64,000 bases of DNA from DATBQN01 sp963755825 (GTDB taxonomy: Bacteria > Acidobacteriota > Thermoanaerobaculia > Multivoradales > UBA5704), in assembly GCA_963755825.1 (NCBI GenBank), contig CAVWLA010000003.1, forward strand, positions 2,232,001-2,296,000, given 5' to 3'. Positions 44,132 to 52,959 of this stretch are shown here, in pieces. A model generated the notes under the pieces. The model had not been told where the DNA came from. It saw only the letters and a program-made list of their open reading frames with translations, and ran no database searches. How positions within the stretch are numbered: the first letter of the stretch is position 1; each line of letters begins with the position of its first letter. The position numbers and the translations under genes are program-made.

Positions 44132-44476
44132 CTTTCGTCTCCTTTGTACGATTGGAGGCTTGATCGCCGCCAGTCGACAAAGAGATTCTCTTCATCTGCG
44201 CCCAACATGTCAACATCTGTTCACGATTCGGTCGACAATGGCGCCTCTGTTGACGGATTCAGCGCTACGCTAGATTCATCTAACCTCAGAGGGAGCAATA
44301 GCTTGCGCCGGCCGCGCCGCTCGACGGCGGTTCCGACCATTTAAAAGGTGCCAGGTACCTATGCTTGCGACGGAGGTTCCGACCATTTAAAGGTGCCAGG
44401 TACCTATGCTTGGCTGCTTCTTGGAGCGAAGACGTTGACCAAGGTATGGTCACGTCTCCACGGCCCGACGTTGGTC
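44132..44476. other. AT-richer intergenic region with direct repeats
   Basis: A 345-bp gap between phhB and the yceI-like gene. It holds the 46-bp direct repeats (44323-44413). The part next to phhB (44150-44300) is AT-richer and may be its promoter region. I see no gene. Confidence 0.6.
44323..44413. repeat. two tandem 45/46-bp repeats with GGTACC palindrome
   Basis: Copy 1 (44323-44368) and copy 2 (44369-44413) share GGTTCCGACCATTTAAA and GGTGCCAGGTACCTATGCTT and differ by one base change, one A deletion and the last base. The near-palindrome AGGTGCCAGGTACCT resembles short interspersed elements often found near REP-associated transposases. No transposase is present. Confidence 0.85.
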
Positions 44477-45160
44477 TCAGGGGTTGCCGGGTGACTCGAA
44501 GGTGCCGCCCATCAGGTGGCCGACGGCCCGTATGTCGACGCGCACCTCCTTCGCCACCCGCAGGATGAAGAAGCTCGGGTCGCGGAGGCCCCAGGTGGTG
44601 TAGGGGATGGAGAAGAAGCCGGTCGCCGTCACCTGGTCGCCGTGGGCGTGCGCCGTGGTGACGATGCCGACCTCGTGGGCGGAGCCGTGAAAGTCGAGCT
44701 TGCCGTGGATCTGCAGATCGGACTGCCCCTCGTGGTGCAGCCGGCCGTCGATCCGCTCGGGCGTGAAGACCGCCCACGGATAGGTGCCGCTCTCCAGGAT
44801 CTTCTCGTGCATCTTCTTGTCGCGGCGGATGACCCCGGTGCGCGCGCTCGTCAGGTCGAGCACGATGCGGCCGCCGGCGAGGCCGTTCTCCGGGTTGACC
44901 GTGATCTGCCCCTCGCGCATCGCGAGGTCGCCCTTGACGCCCTTGAAGGTGGCGCCGAAGCTGAAGCTCACCTGGGTGGCCTTGGGGTCGAGCTGGAGGA
45001 CCACGGTGTCGTTGGCAGCCGCCGCCAGCGGCGCGGCGAGGGCGAAGGCCATCGCGAGGGCGGAGGCGATGGCGGCGGCGGCGAGGCCGCCGGCGGTGCT
45101 GGCGCGGTGGAGCGAGCGGCGCGGCGGGGCGGACGACGAGGGGTGCGGTCGGCAGGTCAT
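44477..45160 (-). CDS. YceI-family periplasmic lipid-binding protein
   Basis: A 227-residue YceI-like lipocalin. A signal peptide with a long N-region (about 1-48, ending APLAAA) precedes the domain, which has LQLDPKATQVSFSFGATFKG, RIVLDLTSARTGVIRRDKKM and DLQIHGKLDFHGSAHEVGIV. YceI proteins bind long polyisoprenoid or similar amphiphilic lipids in the periplasm. The gene lies beside the phenolic-lipid cluster, which is suggestive only. The ATG at 45158-45160 has GGGAGAG upstream. Confidence 0.85.
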   Translation of the reverse strand: MTCRPHPSSSAPPRRSLHRASTAGGLAAAAIASALAMAFALAAPLAAAANDTVVLQLDPKATQVSFSFGATFKGVKGDLAMREGQITVNPENGLAGGRIVLDLTSARTGVIRRDKKMHEKILESGTYPWAVFTPERIDGRLHHEGQSDLQIHGKLDFHGSAHEVGIVTTAHAHGDQVTATGFFSIPYTTWGLRDPSFFILRVAKEVRVDIRAVGHLMGGTFESPGNP

Positions 45161-45289
45161 GTCTCTCTCCCGATGAGAATGCAAGTTGTCGATCGATCTC
45201 GAGTGTGTCACCCGAGGCGCTCCCTGGGTTCTACGCCGGCCCGACAGCGCCGGGCCATGCTCAGCCAGATCCTATGCGCCGGCCAGCGC

Positions 45290-46450
45290 TCAGCCGTCGG
45301 CGACCAGCCGCCAGGCGAGGCGGGCGGCGCCGGGGAGCCCCAGGCGGCGCGCCGGCAGCATGCGGCCGTGGATGCCGAGGAGGCGCGAGAAGATTGCCGG
45401 CTCGGCGGCGAGGGCGCGGATGGCCCGGCGGCGCAGGGCTGGCCGCCGCTCGAGGGCGAGGACCAGGCCGGTGATGGCGTTGGGCAGGCGGCCGATGCGG
45501 CGGTGGGCGGCGGTGTAGGCCGCGAGGTCGCCGCCGGCTCCTGCTCCTGCCATCGCCGCGACCACCGCCTGCGCCTGGTGGAAGGCGATGGCGAGCCCCT
45601 CGCCGGTGATGGCGTCGAGGTAGCCGGCGGCGTCGCCGACGAGGGCGACGCGGCCGGCGGCGACCCCTCGCGCGCGCTGCCGGAAGGGCCCGGCGCCGCG
45701 GTCGCGCGAGGCCCGCTCGGCGCCGGCGAGGCGCTCGGCGAGCGCCGGAAAGCACGGCAGCAGGTCGTCGAACCCCTTCGCCTCGCCGCTCCACAGGATG
45801 GCGATGCCGACCTCGTCCGCCGCCACCGGCGTCACGTAGGCCTCGGCGGCGCGCCCCCAGCTCACCTCGACGAAATCGCTCCACGGTGCCATGGCGTAGT
45901 GGCGCCGAACGCCGAAGCGGCGCGCCCGCTCTCCGCCCCGGCTCTTCTCGAAACCCGCGGCCTCGAGCCCGGCCCAGCGCCGCAGCCGCGAGTTGAGGCC
46001 GTCGGCGCCGACGACGAAGCGGGCGGCGACCAGGCCGTCGCTCGTCCGCACTCCCGCCGGCTCGAGGCCGCTCGCGGCGACACCCCAGCGCAGCGCGACC
46101 TCCAGCTCCTCGGCGCGGCGGACGAGCGCGGCGTGGAGCGCCGTGCGGCGGACGCCGAGGCCGGGCGGCCCCGGGAAGGAGCCCTCGGCCACCGTCTCGC
46201 CGTCGAGGTAGCGGATGCCGCGGAAGGGGCGCCCGGCGACCGCCACGCCGAGGCTCGCCAGGCGCGCCGCGGCGTCGGGCATCAGCCCCTCGCCGCAGGC
46301 CTTGTCGAGCGGCGGCCGGCCGCGCTCGACGACCACCGCCGAGAGGCCGGCGAGCGCCGCCTCGATCGCCGTCGCCAGGCCGGCGGGGCCGCCGCCGACG
46401 ATGGCGACATCGGCGACGTCGGCGGAGCGCCCGGCACGCGGCGCGCTCAC
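45290..46450 (-). CDS. FAD-dependent oxidoreductase of the phenolic-lipid cluster
   Basis: A 386-residue flavoprotein of the geranylgeranyl-reductase/aromatic-hydroxylase group. Motifs: VAIVGGGPAGLATAIEAALA (FAD), ACGEGLMPDAAARL, RFVVGADGLNSRLRR and GRVALVGDAAGYLDAITGEG. Related enzymes in type III PKS clusters (SrsC) hydroxylate alkylresorcinols to hydroquinones; reduction of the chain is an alternative. The GTG at 46448-46450 lies 1 nt after the ligase stop and has GGAGGG upstream, so it is the last gene of the operon. Confidence 0.85.
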   Translation of the reverse strand: MSAPRAGRSADVADVAIVGGGPAGLATAIEAALAGLSAVVVERGRPPLDKACGEGLMPDAAARLASLGVAVAGRPFRGIRYLDGETVAEGSFPGPPGLGVRRTALHAALVRRAEELEVALRWGVAASGLEPAGVRTSDGLVAARFVVGADGLNSRLRRWAGLEAAGFEKSRGGERARRFGVRRHYAMAPWSDFVEVSWGRAAEAYVTPVAADEVGIAILWSGEAKGFDDLLPCFPALAERLAGAERASRDRGAGPFRQRARGVAAGRVALVGDAAGYLDAITGEGLAIAFHQAQAVVAAMAGAGAGGDLAAYTAAHRRIGRLPNAITGLVLALERRPALRRRAIRALAAEPAIFSRLLGIHGRMLPARRLGLPGAARLAWRLVADG

Positions 46451-46451
46451 C

Positions 46452-48299
46452 TCAGCCCTCCGGCTCCGGCTCGCCGCCGTCGGCACCCCCTCCGGCTCCG
46501 GTCAGGCTGAGCCGCGCGTAGGCGAGATGCGAGCGGGCGACGGCGCCGGCGAGGCGGAGCGCCGTCGGCTTCTCCGGCGGCCGGAGCTCGCCCGCGAGGT
46601 GGAGGCGGAGGGTCTCCGCCCGCCGCAGCTTGCCGGAGGAGGTGCGCGGCAGGGTCCCCGGCGGCAGGACCGCGGCGACCGCGGCGTCGAGGCCGGTCGC
46701 CGCGAGGACCGCCGTGCGGATCGCCGCGGGGAGCGCCTCGCGCTCGTCGCGCGGCGCCCCCCGCCGCGACTCGACGAAGAGCACCAGCACCTCGCCCTCG
46801 CCGCCCTCGGGGAGGAAGGAGGCGGCGACGGCGCAGCCGGGCCGCGCGCCGGGGAGGCCGTCGACGGCGCGCTCGATCTCCTCCGGCGAGTAGTTCCTGC
46901 CGCGGAGGATCACCAGGTCCTTGGCGCGCCCGGTCAAGTAGAGCTCGCCGTCGAGGAGGAAGCCGAGGTCGCCGGTGTCGAGGAAGCCCTCGCTGTCGAA
47001 TGCCCGCGCGGTCGCCGCCGGGTCGTCGAGGTAGCAGCTCATGAGCGACGGGCCGGCGATCCAGACGCGGCCCGTCCGCCCCTCGCCGAGGGCGCCGGCA
47101 CCGTGCGCACCGTGCGGGTCGCGCACCTCGAGCCGGAAGCCGGGGAGCGGCCGGCCGACGGAGACGATCTCGCGCGCCATCCCGCCCGCTTCCGCGGCGC
47201 GCGCCCGCCCCTCGCGCGACAGCGCCTCGCGGTCGAAGCGGCGGGCGAGGAACGGCCGGCCGAGCGGCGGGAAGGTGACCGCGAGCGCCGCCTCCGAGAG
47301 GCCGTACACCGGCGTCACGACGCCGGGGCGCAGGCCGTAGGGCGCCAGGCGCGCCTCGAAAGCGCGGACGACGCCGGGCGCCACCGATTCAGCGCCGTCG
47401 AGCGCCGTCACCCAGCAGGAGAGGTCGAGACCCTGGAGCTCGCTCTCCGCCACCCGCGAGGCGCAGAGGGCGAAGGCGAAGTTGGGCGCCGGCGAGATGG
47501 TGGCGCGGTAGCGCGACACGGCGCGCAGCCAGAGCGCCGGCCGCGCCACGAAGAGCTCGGGCGGGATGAGGGTGAGCGTCGCGTCGCGCCGGAGCGCCGG
47601 GAAGACGCAGCCGATGAGGCCCATGTCGTGGTAGAGCGGCAGCCACGAGACGGCGCTGTGGCGGAGCGTCGGCGTGTCCTCCCAGAGGCCGGAGAGGATC
47701 GCCGTCTGCGCCAGGAGGGCGCGGTGCGAGAGGGCGACCGGCTTGGGATCGACCGTCGTCCCCGAGGAGAACTGCACGAGAGCGAGGTCGTCGGCGGCGA
47801 TCGCATCGGCATCGATCCCGGCGCTGCCTGTGCCCGCCCGCCGCGGCCTTCCCGCCGGCAGCTCGGCGAGCGTGCGGCAGCCGAGCGGCGGCCGCGCCGT
47901 GGCGACCGGGACGCCGAGGATGCGCTGCACGCGGCGGTCGGCGAGGACCAGCCGCGCGCTGACCGCGGCGAGCATGCGCGCCGTCCGCGCGTAGTACTCG
48001 GCGAGGCGGCCGAGGCGGACCGGCGGGTAGAGCGGCACCGGCACGGCGCCGGCGAGGAGGGTGCCGAAGAAGGCGGCGAAGAAGTCCGGCGAGGTCGGGT
48101 AGACGAGCGCCACGCGGTCGCCCGGCCGCACGCCGGCGGCGCCGATGCCGGCGGCGGCGGCCTCGGCGCGGCGGCGGATCTCGCCCCACGGCAGCCAGGT
48201 GGCGCGCTCGTCGCGGTCGAGGAAGCGGATGCCGCCCTCCGGCAGCCGTCCGGCGGCGGCGAGGAGGTCGAGGAGGGTCGCCGCCTCAGCCGGCGGCAA
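46452..48299 (-). CDS. fatty acyl-AMP ligase (FAAL)
   Basis: A 615-residue ANL-family enzyme that activates a fatty acid as acyl-AMP and should load it on the adjacent acyl carrier protein. Seen: VPVPLYPPVRLGRLAEYYAR (typical of FAALs), the P-loop LVQFSSGTTVDPKPVALSHR (about 175-193), SWLPLYHDMGLIGCVFPALR, PVYGLSEAALAVTFPPLGRP, DTGDLGFLLDGELYLTGRAK and DLVILRGRNYSPEEIERAVD. The TTG at 48297-48299 overlaps the ACP gene by 14 bp and has GGAGGAAG immediately upstream. Confidence 0.92.
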   Translation of the reverse strand: MPPAEAATLLDLLAAAGRLPEGGIRFLDRDERATWLPWGEIRRRAEAAAAGIGAAGVRPGDRVALVYPTSPDFFAAFFGTLLAGAVPVPLYPPVRLGRLAEYYARTARMLAAVSARLVLADRRVQRILGVPVATARPPLGCRTLAELPAGRPRRAGTGSAGIDADAIAADDLALVQFSSGTTVDPKPVALSHRALLAQTAILSGLWEDTPTLRHSAVSWLPLYHDMGLIGCVFPALRRDATLTLIPPELFVARPALWLRAVSRYRATISPAPNFAFALCASRVAESELQGLDLSCWVTALDGAESVAPGVVRAFEARLAPYGLRPGVVTPVYGLSEAALAVTFPPLGRPFLARRFDREALSREGRARAAEAGGMAREIVSVGRPLPGFRLEVRDPHGAHGAGALGEGRTGRVWIAGPSLMSCYLDDPAATARAFDSEGFLDTGDLGFLLDGELYLTGRAKDLVILRGRNYSPEEIERAVDGLPGARPGCAVAASFLPEGGEGEVLVLFVESRRGAPRDEREALPAAIRTAVLAATGLDAAVAAVLPPGTLPRTSSGKLRRAETLRLHLAGELRPPEKPTALRLAGAVARSHLAYARLSLTGAGGGADGGEPEPEG

Positions 48300-48534
48300 G
48301 CTTCCTCCGCACGATGGAGACGAGGTCGCCGACCGTCTCGATCCCCGCCTCGTCCTCCTGCGCGAGCATCACCTGGAAGCGGTTCTCGACCTCGGCGGCG
48401 AGGGTCAGCAGGCGGATCGAGTCGAGCCGCAGGTCCTCGACCAGCCGCATCTCGGGGGTGAGGGCGCACCCCTCCCAGCCGAGGTGCTCGCGCGCGACGG
48501 CGGCGATGCCGGCGAGGATCGAGCCGTCGTTCAT
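48286..48534 (-). CDS. acyl carrier protein
   Basis: An 82-residue ACP-like protein. The phosphopantetheine site is the Ser in LRLDSIRLLTLAAEVENRF, and MRLVEDL precedes it as usual. It should carry the fatty acyl group from the ligase to the polyketide synthase. The ATG at 48532-48534 has GGAG close by. Its stop lies inside the ligase start, so the two are made together. Confidence 0.9.
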   Translation of the reverse strand: MNDGSILAGIAAVAREHLGWEGCALTPEMRLVEDLRLDSIRLLTLAAEVENRFQVMLAQEDEAGIETVGDLVSIVRRKLAAG

Positions 48535-48690
48535 GGCTCCGAAGGATGACACACGCGGAGGCGGACCGGCCGCCGGCGAGACGGGCGCACGGCGGTGTGT
48601 CCCGCCGGCGGCCGGCGGCGTTCAGGTCGAAGGGGGCCGCGAGACCTGGGAGCGGCACGGACGAGCATTTTTCAGTAGCAGCGCCGGCGT

Positions 48691-49242
48691 CTAGGGATTC
48701 ACCGGCTTCGCCGCGGCCGCCGCCAGCGCCCGCTCCTCGGCCCTGATGCGTACGGCGAGGAGGGCGGCGTTGGCTGCGCTGGCGGCGATCGCCGTCAGCC
48801 AGGCGGTGTGGACGAGAGGGAGGGCGAGCATCTCGACGACGACGGCGAGGTAGTTGGGGTGGCGGAGGAAGCGGAAGGGGCCGCTCGTGATCCGCGGCGC
48901 GCCGGGGAGGACGACGATGCGCGTCGTCCAGCGCGGTCCGAGGGTGCGGATCACCCAGTAGCGGAGGGTCATCGCGGCGGCGAGGAGGGCGAGCATGGCG
49001 GCGGCGAGCGGCGTCAGGAGCGGCCGGTCGAGCAGCCAGACCTCGGCCGGGCAGGCGGCGAGCCAGGCGGCGTGGATGGCGACCATCGCCGGATAGTGCC
49101 CGGCGCCGGCCTCGATGCCGCCCCGCGCCAGGAGTCGGCGGCGGTTCTTCTTCGCCACGTGGAGCTCGGCGAGCCGCGCGACGGCGACCGCGGCGACGAG
49201 GGCGGTGTAGAGGGCGCGGCTGTCGATGGCGAGGCCGCTCAC
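48691..49242 (-). CDS. ICMT-type isoprenylcysteine carboxyl methyltransferase family protein
   Basis: A 183-residue membrane methyltransferase with about four helices. The SAM-site motif GPFRFLRHPNYLAVVVEMLA and the two conserved Glu of the last helix (IRAEERAL) identify the ICMT/PEMT family. In type III PKS operons (SrsB, BpsB) such proteins O-methylate alkylresorcinols or alkylpyrones. GTG start at 49240-49242, 22 bp after the synthase gene. Confidence 0.88.
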   Translation of the reverse strand: MSGLAIDSRALYTALVAAVAVARLAELHVAKKNRRRLLARGGIEAGAGHYPAMVAIHAAWLAACPAEVWLLDRPLLTPLAAAMLALLAAAMTLRYWVIRTLGPRWTTRIVVLPGAPRITSGPFRFLRHPNYLAVVVEMLALPLVHTAWLTAIAASAANAALLAVRIRAEERALAAAAAKPVNP

Positions 49243-49264
49243 CGCCGTCGTACGCCGCGGTGGT

Positions 49265-50314
49265 TCACCACTGGAGCAGCACGAGCTCCGAGCAGAACCC
49301 CGGCCCCATCGCGAGGAGCATGCCGTAGCTGCCGGGCGGCGGCCGGTGATGCTCCAAGGTGTCGGCGAGGACGAGGAGGACGGAGGTCGACGACAGGTTC
49401 CCCACCTCGCGGAGGCTCTTCCAGGTGACGTCGAGGGCGCCGGCGGGGAGCTCGAGCGCCTCCGCCATCGCCTCCAGCACCTTGGGGCCGCCCGGGTGGC
49501 AGACCCAGGAGGCGATGTCCTGGCGGCGGAGGCCCTGGTCGGCGAGAAAGGCGTCGACGTCGGCGCGCAGGTGGTCGCGGACGACGTCCGGCACGCCGGC
49601 CGAGAGGACGATCTGGAAGCCGCTCTCCGAGATGTCCCAGCCCATGACGCGCTCGGAGTCGGGGTAGAAGACCGAGCGGCTGGCGACGATCCGCGGCCCG
49701 GCGGCGGGCCGCTCCGATCCCGCCACGAGGACCGCCGCGGCGCCGTCGCCGAAGAGGCCGGAGGCGATCAGGTTGGGGATCGAGAGGTCCTCCCGCTGCA
49801 GGGTGAGCGAGCAGAGCTCGACCGAGAGGAGGAGAGCGACCTGGTCCGGATAGGCGCGCACGTAGTCGGCGGCGCGGGCGATCCCCGCCGCGCCGGCGAC
49901 GCAGCCGAGACCGAAGATCGGCATCCGCTTGACCGCCGGCGGCAGCGCCAGCCGATTCATCAGCCGGGCATCGATCGACGGCACGGCGACGCCGGTGACC
50001 GTGACGAAGATCATCGCGGCGACGTCGGAAGTCGCGAGGCCGGCGCGGGCGAGGGCGTCGCGCACCGCCGCCTCGCCGACCTCCTGGGCGACCCGGATCC
50101 AGGCGTCGTTGGCCTTCCCCCAGGTGGCGAGGGTGTCGTACTCCTCGATCGGCAGGGCGAGGTGGCGGCCGCCGACGAGGACGTTCTGGTGCAGCCGCTC
50201 CAGCCGCTCGAGGTTCAGGTAGCGCAGCGACCAGCGCTTCTTGAGCGCGGCGAGGAGGGTCGCCTGGTCGTAGAAGTGCGGCGGCAGGGCGCGGCCGACG
50301 GCGGCGATCCTCAT
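49265..50314 (-). CDS. type III polyketide synthase
   Basis: A 349-residue chalcone-synthase-like enzyme. The catalytic triad is present: Cys at about 138 (IFGLGCVAGA), His at about 273 (SWVCHPGGPK) and Asn at about 306 (LREVGNLSSTSVL). Overall it fits the alkylresorcinol/alkylpyrone synthases of bacteria (SrsA, BpsA, ArsB/C), which extend fatty acyl starters with malonyl-CoA. Neighbouring FAAL and ACP genes suggest that the starter arrives on an ACP. Confidence 0.95.
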   Translation of the reverse strand: MRIAAVGRALPPHFYDQATLLAALKKRWSLRYLNLERLERLHQNVLVGGRHLALPIEEYDTLATWGKANDAWIRVAQEVGEAAVRDALARAGLATSDVAAMIFVTVTGVAVPSIDARLMNRLALPPAVKRMPIFGLGCVAGAAGIARAADYVRAYPDQVALLLSVELCSLTLQREDLSIPNLIASGLFGDGAAAVLVAGSERPAAGPRIVASRSVFYPDSERVMGWDISESGFQIVLSAGVPDVVRDHLRADVDAFLADQGLRRQDIASWVCHPGGPKVLEAMAEALELPAGALDVTWKSLREVGNLSSTSVLLVLADTLEHHRPPPGSYGMLLAMGPGFCSELVLLQW

Positions 50315-50324
50315 CGCGCCGGTT

Positions 50325-50846
50325 TCATGCGCCGGGAGCCGGCACCGGCGAGGAGGGCGGCTCGGCGGGATCGGGCGCCGCCGGCCGCGCGGCGCCGGTC
50401 CGCGCGCCGAGGGCTCCCAGCAGCAGGCCGCAGAGCGAATAGAGGACGAACCAATAGAAGGCGAGCGTCCACCAGGGCCCCGGCCGCACGCCGGTCGCCG
50501 CGACCAGGGTGACGACGAGGAGCGGGCCGCGGAAGACCCAGGCGATCCAGCCGGCGAGGAGGCCGTCGAGCCACCAGGCGCCGCGCGCCTGGACGAGGAG
50601 GAAGAGGGCGGTCAGGGCGACCGCCTCCAGCACCCAGGTGCCGGCGAGCGCCCAGGCCGGCAGCAGGCTCGCGGCCCCCTGGCCGCCGAGCGCCCCGCCC
50701 AGCGCGCCGGCCACCGGCGCCGTGAGCGCCGCGCCGTCGGCGAGGCCCAGCGCCTCGAGCGCGAAATGGAAGAGCGCGATGGCGAGGAGGACGAGCGGCA
50801 GCGCGAGGAGGAGGAATCGCCTCAAGAGAGGTCGATGATAGCGCAA
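50325..50846 (-). CDS. membrane protein at the head of the phenolic-lipid cluster
   Basis: A 173-residue protein with about four helices (FLLLALPLVLLAIALFHFAL, WALAGTWVLEAVALTALFLL, LAGWIAWVFRGPLLVVTLVA, FYWFVLYSLCGLLLGALG) and a Pro-rich tail. I do not recognise the family; similar proteins could be permeases or scaffolds. The start may be TTG at 50844-50846. A TATCAT -10-like hexamer lies just inside it, and a second TTG 9 nt after that hexamer could start a leaderless message. It is 10 bp upstream of the synthase gene. Confidence 0.65.
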   Translation of the reverse strand: MRYHRPLLRRFLLLALPLVLLAIALFHFALEALGLADGAALTAPVAGALGGALGGQGAASLLPAWALAGTWVLEAVALTALFLLVQARGAWWLDGLLAGWIAWVFRGPLLVVTLVAATGVRPGPWWTLAFYWFVLYSLCGLLLGALGARTGAARPAAPDPAEPPSSPVPAPGA

Positions 50847-51065
50847 GCGCTCGGCGCGCCGAGCCGCGGCCGGCGCCGCTGAACCCCGCTCGGCCGCAGG
50901 GGAACACAGCGTCGTCGGGCCCCGTCGGACGACGCGTCGGACGGGGTGTCAGACGGTGCTCAGACGGTGTCTCGGGATCGACCGCGGCGGCTCGGCCGGA
51001 GCGCCCGCCGCCGCCGGCGCCGCCCGCGGCCTGTCATCCGCCCGACGACTCCGGCCCGTATTGGG

Positions 51066-51071
51066 TATATA
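51066..51071 (+). promoter_or_regulatory. -10 element (TATATA) before the DUF2064 gene
   Basis: TATATA in GTATTGGGTATATAAGG ends 12 nt before the ATG at 51084. This gives a very short leader without a ribosome binding site and supports the ATG over an upstream frame start at 50946. Confidence 0.45.
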
Positions 51072-51083
51072 AGGACCCTGACC

Positions 51084-51929
51084 ATGCAGCCAGACGTACC
51101 CATGCTCCTCGTCTTCACCCTGGGAGCCGTGCGCGACAGCGAACGGCGGAGCCCGGCGCCGCCGGGCCCGCGGGAGCTGGAGGTCGGCGTCCGCCAGGCC
51201 TGCTTCGACGCCGCCGTCGCGGCCGGCCGCGCCTGCGGCTGCCGGGTGAAGGTCTGCTCGCCCGAGCGCGGCGGGCTGCCCGACGGGGTCGAGCACCTGC
51301 CGCAGGCCGGCGGCGACTTCGGCCTCCGTCTGGAGAGGGCCTGTGCCGCGGCGCGCGGCCGCCGGCGCGGCCCTCTCCTCGTCGTGGGGGCCCGCGTTCC
51401 GGGCCTCGCCGACCGCCACCTGCGCCAGGCGCTGGCGCTCCTCGCCGGCGAGCTGCGGCGCGTCGTCCTCGGCCCCAGCCTCGAGGGCGGCATCTACCTG
51501 CTCGCCGCGGCGACGCCGCTGCCGGCGCTGGGCGCCGTCCGCTGGTTCCGGCCGACGACGCTCGCCGATCTCTCGCTCGTCCTCCGCGCCGCCGGCCGCG
51601 AGGTGGTCCTCCTCGAGCCGCTCGCCGATCCCGATCGCCCGGCCGACGTCGACCGCCTGCTCGCCGCGTCGAAGCCGGCCCGCCGGCGGCGCCCGGCCGG
51701 CGAGCTGCCCGCGCCGTCCGCCGTCGCCGCCACGGATCCCGCGCCGTCGCCCGGTCCCTCGGCGCCCGGCCCCGCCGTGGCCGTCGGCGGGCCGCCGCTC
51801 GCCGACCTCCTGCGCCGGGCGCTCGCCGAGCGCCGCCGGCCGGCGGCGCCGGAGCCGCCCAAGAAGCTCTCCGCCCCCGGCGGGCCGCGCATCACCGGCC
51901 GCGCGCCGCCGTTCTCCCGCCTGCATTAG
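51084..51929 (+). CDS. DUF2064 (rSAM/selenodomain-associated transferase 1-type) protein
   Basis: A 281-residue protein of the DUF2064 group, a GT-A-like nucleotidyl/glycosyl transferase fold related to CofC. The recognisable part (about 20-190) has GDFGLRLERACAAARGRRRG, LLVVGARVPGLADRHLRQAL (where most members have GADxP) and RRVVLGPSLEGGIYLLAAAT (the usual LGPxxDGGYYL, here with Glu for Asp). A Pro/Ala-rich C-terminal extension (about 200-281) is added. Members are often encoded beside radical SAM proteins, as here. The GADxP-to-GARVP change may mean altered catalysis. Confidence 0.8.
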   Translation: MQPDVPMLLVFTLGAVRDSERRSPAPPGPRELEVGVRQACFDAAVAAGRACGCRVKVCSPERGGLPDGVEHLPQAGGDFGLRLERACAAARGRRRGPLLVVGARVPGLADRHLRQALALLAGELRRVVLGPSLEGGIYLLAAATPLPALGAVRWFRPTTLADLSLVLRAAGREVVLLEPLADPDRPADVDRLLAASKPARRRRPAGELPAPSAVAATDPAPSPGPSAPGPAVAVGGPPLADLLRRALAERRRPAAPEPPKKLSAPGGPRITGRAPPFSRLH

Positions 51930-52047
51930 CTCGGCGGGTCGGCGGCGGCTCGGCATCGTGGTCTGCCGCCGGCTTCTCTCTCGAACCTCGGCGCGGTCGG
52001 TGTCCCGCCCGTGCCGAGATCCTCCCACTCGACCTCGCGAGACGCAG

Positions 52048-52956
52048 ATGACCGCCACTCCTCTCGAAGGCAGATCCGACATAGCCGCCGACGCGCTCGA
52101 GGCGCCACCGCGCGTCGCGCTCGCCTCGCTCGACACCCTCTGGCTGCAGGTCGGCGGCACCGTCTGCAATCTCGCCTGCACCCACTGCTTCATCTCCTGC
52201 TCGCCGACCAATCACACCCACGAGATGATGGGCCTGGCGGAGGTCGAGCGCCATCTCGCGGACGCCGTGGCTCTCGGTGTCCGCGAGTACTACTTCACCG
52301 GCGGCGAGCCGTTCCTCAATCCGCAGATGGAGGCGATCCTCGCGGCGACGCTCGCCGTGGGGCCGGCGAGCGTGCTCACCAACGGCCTCCTCTTCGACGC
52401 CGCCCGCTGCCGGCGGCTGCAGGCGCTCGCCGCCGCCGCCGACTATTCGCTCGACCTCCGCGTCTCGCTCGACGGCTACGACGCGGCGAGCAACGACGCG
52501 ATCCGCGGCGAGGGCACCTTCGACCGCGTCCTCGCCGGGCTGCGCAACCTGGCCGCCGCCGGCTTCAACCCGGTGCTGACGGTGACCGAGGCCTGCGCCG
52601 GCGCCTCGGCCGAGGAGGGGAAGGCGCGCTTCTTCGCGCTCCTCCGCGGTCTCGGTCTGGCGCGGCCGCGGCTCAAAGTGCTGCCGGTCTTCCACATCGG
52701 CGCCGAGGCGGAGCGCAGCGGCGCCTACGAGAGCTGGCAGCGGCTGCGGGAGAGCGACGCGCCGGGGGGCTGGGACCACCTGCAGTGCAGCAGCGGCCGC
52801 ATGGCGACCGCGGAGGGAGTCTGGGTCTGCCCCATCCTGGTCAACGAGCCGTCGGCGAGGATGGGCGAACGCCTCGCCGATTCCCTCGGCACCTTCCCGC
52901 TCGACCATGCCGCCTGCTGGACCTGCCACGTTTACGGCGTCAGCTGCCGGACCTGA
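52048..52956 (+). CDS. radical SAM protein with SPASM-like Cys-rich end
   Basis: A 302-residue radical SAM enzyme. The Fe-S motif is GTVCNLACTHCFISC (CxxxCxxC) at about residues 38-45; YYFTGGEPFLNPQM is the GGEP SAM-binding segment. The C-terminus has further Cys residues (HLQCSSGRM, VWVCPILV, CWTCHVYGVSC), like a SPASM/twitch domain for a second cluster. Such enzymes modify peptides or small molecules. It is followed 3 bp later by the metallophosphatase gene. The substrate is unknown. Confidence 0.92.
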   Translation: MTATPLEGRSDIAADALEAPPRVALASLDTLWLQVGGTVCNLACTHCFISCSPTNHTHEMMGLAEVERHLADAVALGVREYYFTGGEPFLNPQMEAILAATLAVGPASVLTNGLLFDAARCRRLQALAAAADYSLDLRVSLDGYDAASNDAIRGEGTFDRVLAGLRNLAAAGFNPVLTVTEACAGASAEEGKARFFALLRGLGLARPRLKVLPVFHIGAEAERSGAYESWQRLRESDAPGGWDHLQCSSGRMATAEGVWVCPILVNEPSARMGERLADSLGTFPLDHAACWTCHVYGVSCRT

Positions 52957-52959
52957 GCG

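Noticed and set aside
44323..44413. Insertion sequence.
   Set aside because: The repeats are short and no transposase, terminal inverted repeats or target duplication is visible nearby.
51084..51929. CofC (2-phospholactate guanylyltransferase).
   Set aside because: The DUF2064 pattern (LGPxxxGGIYLL) and the radical SAM neighbour fit better, and no F420 genes are near.
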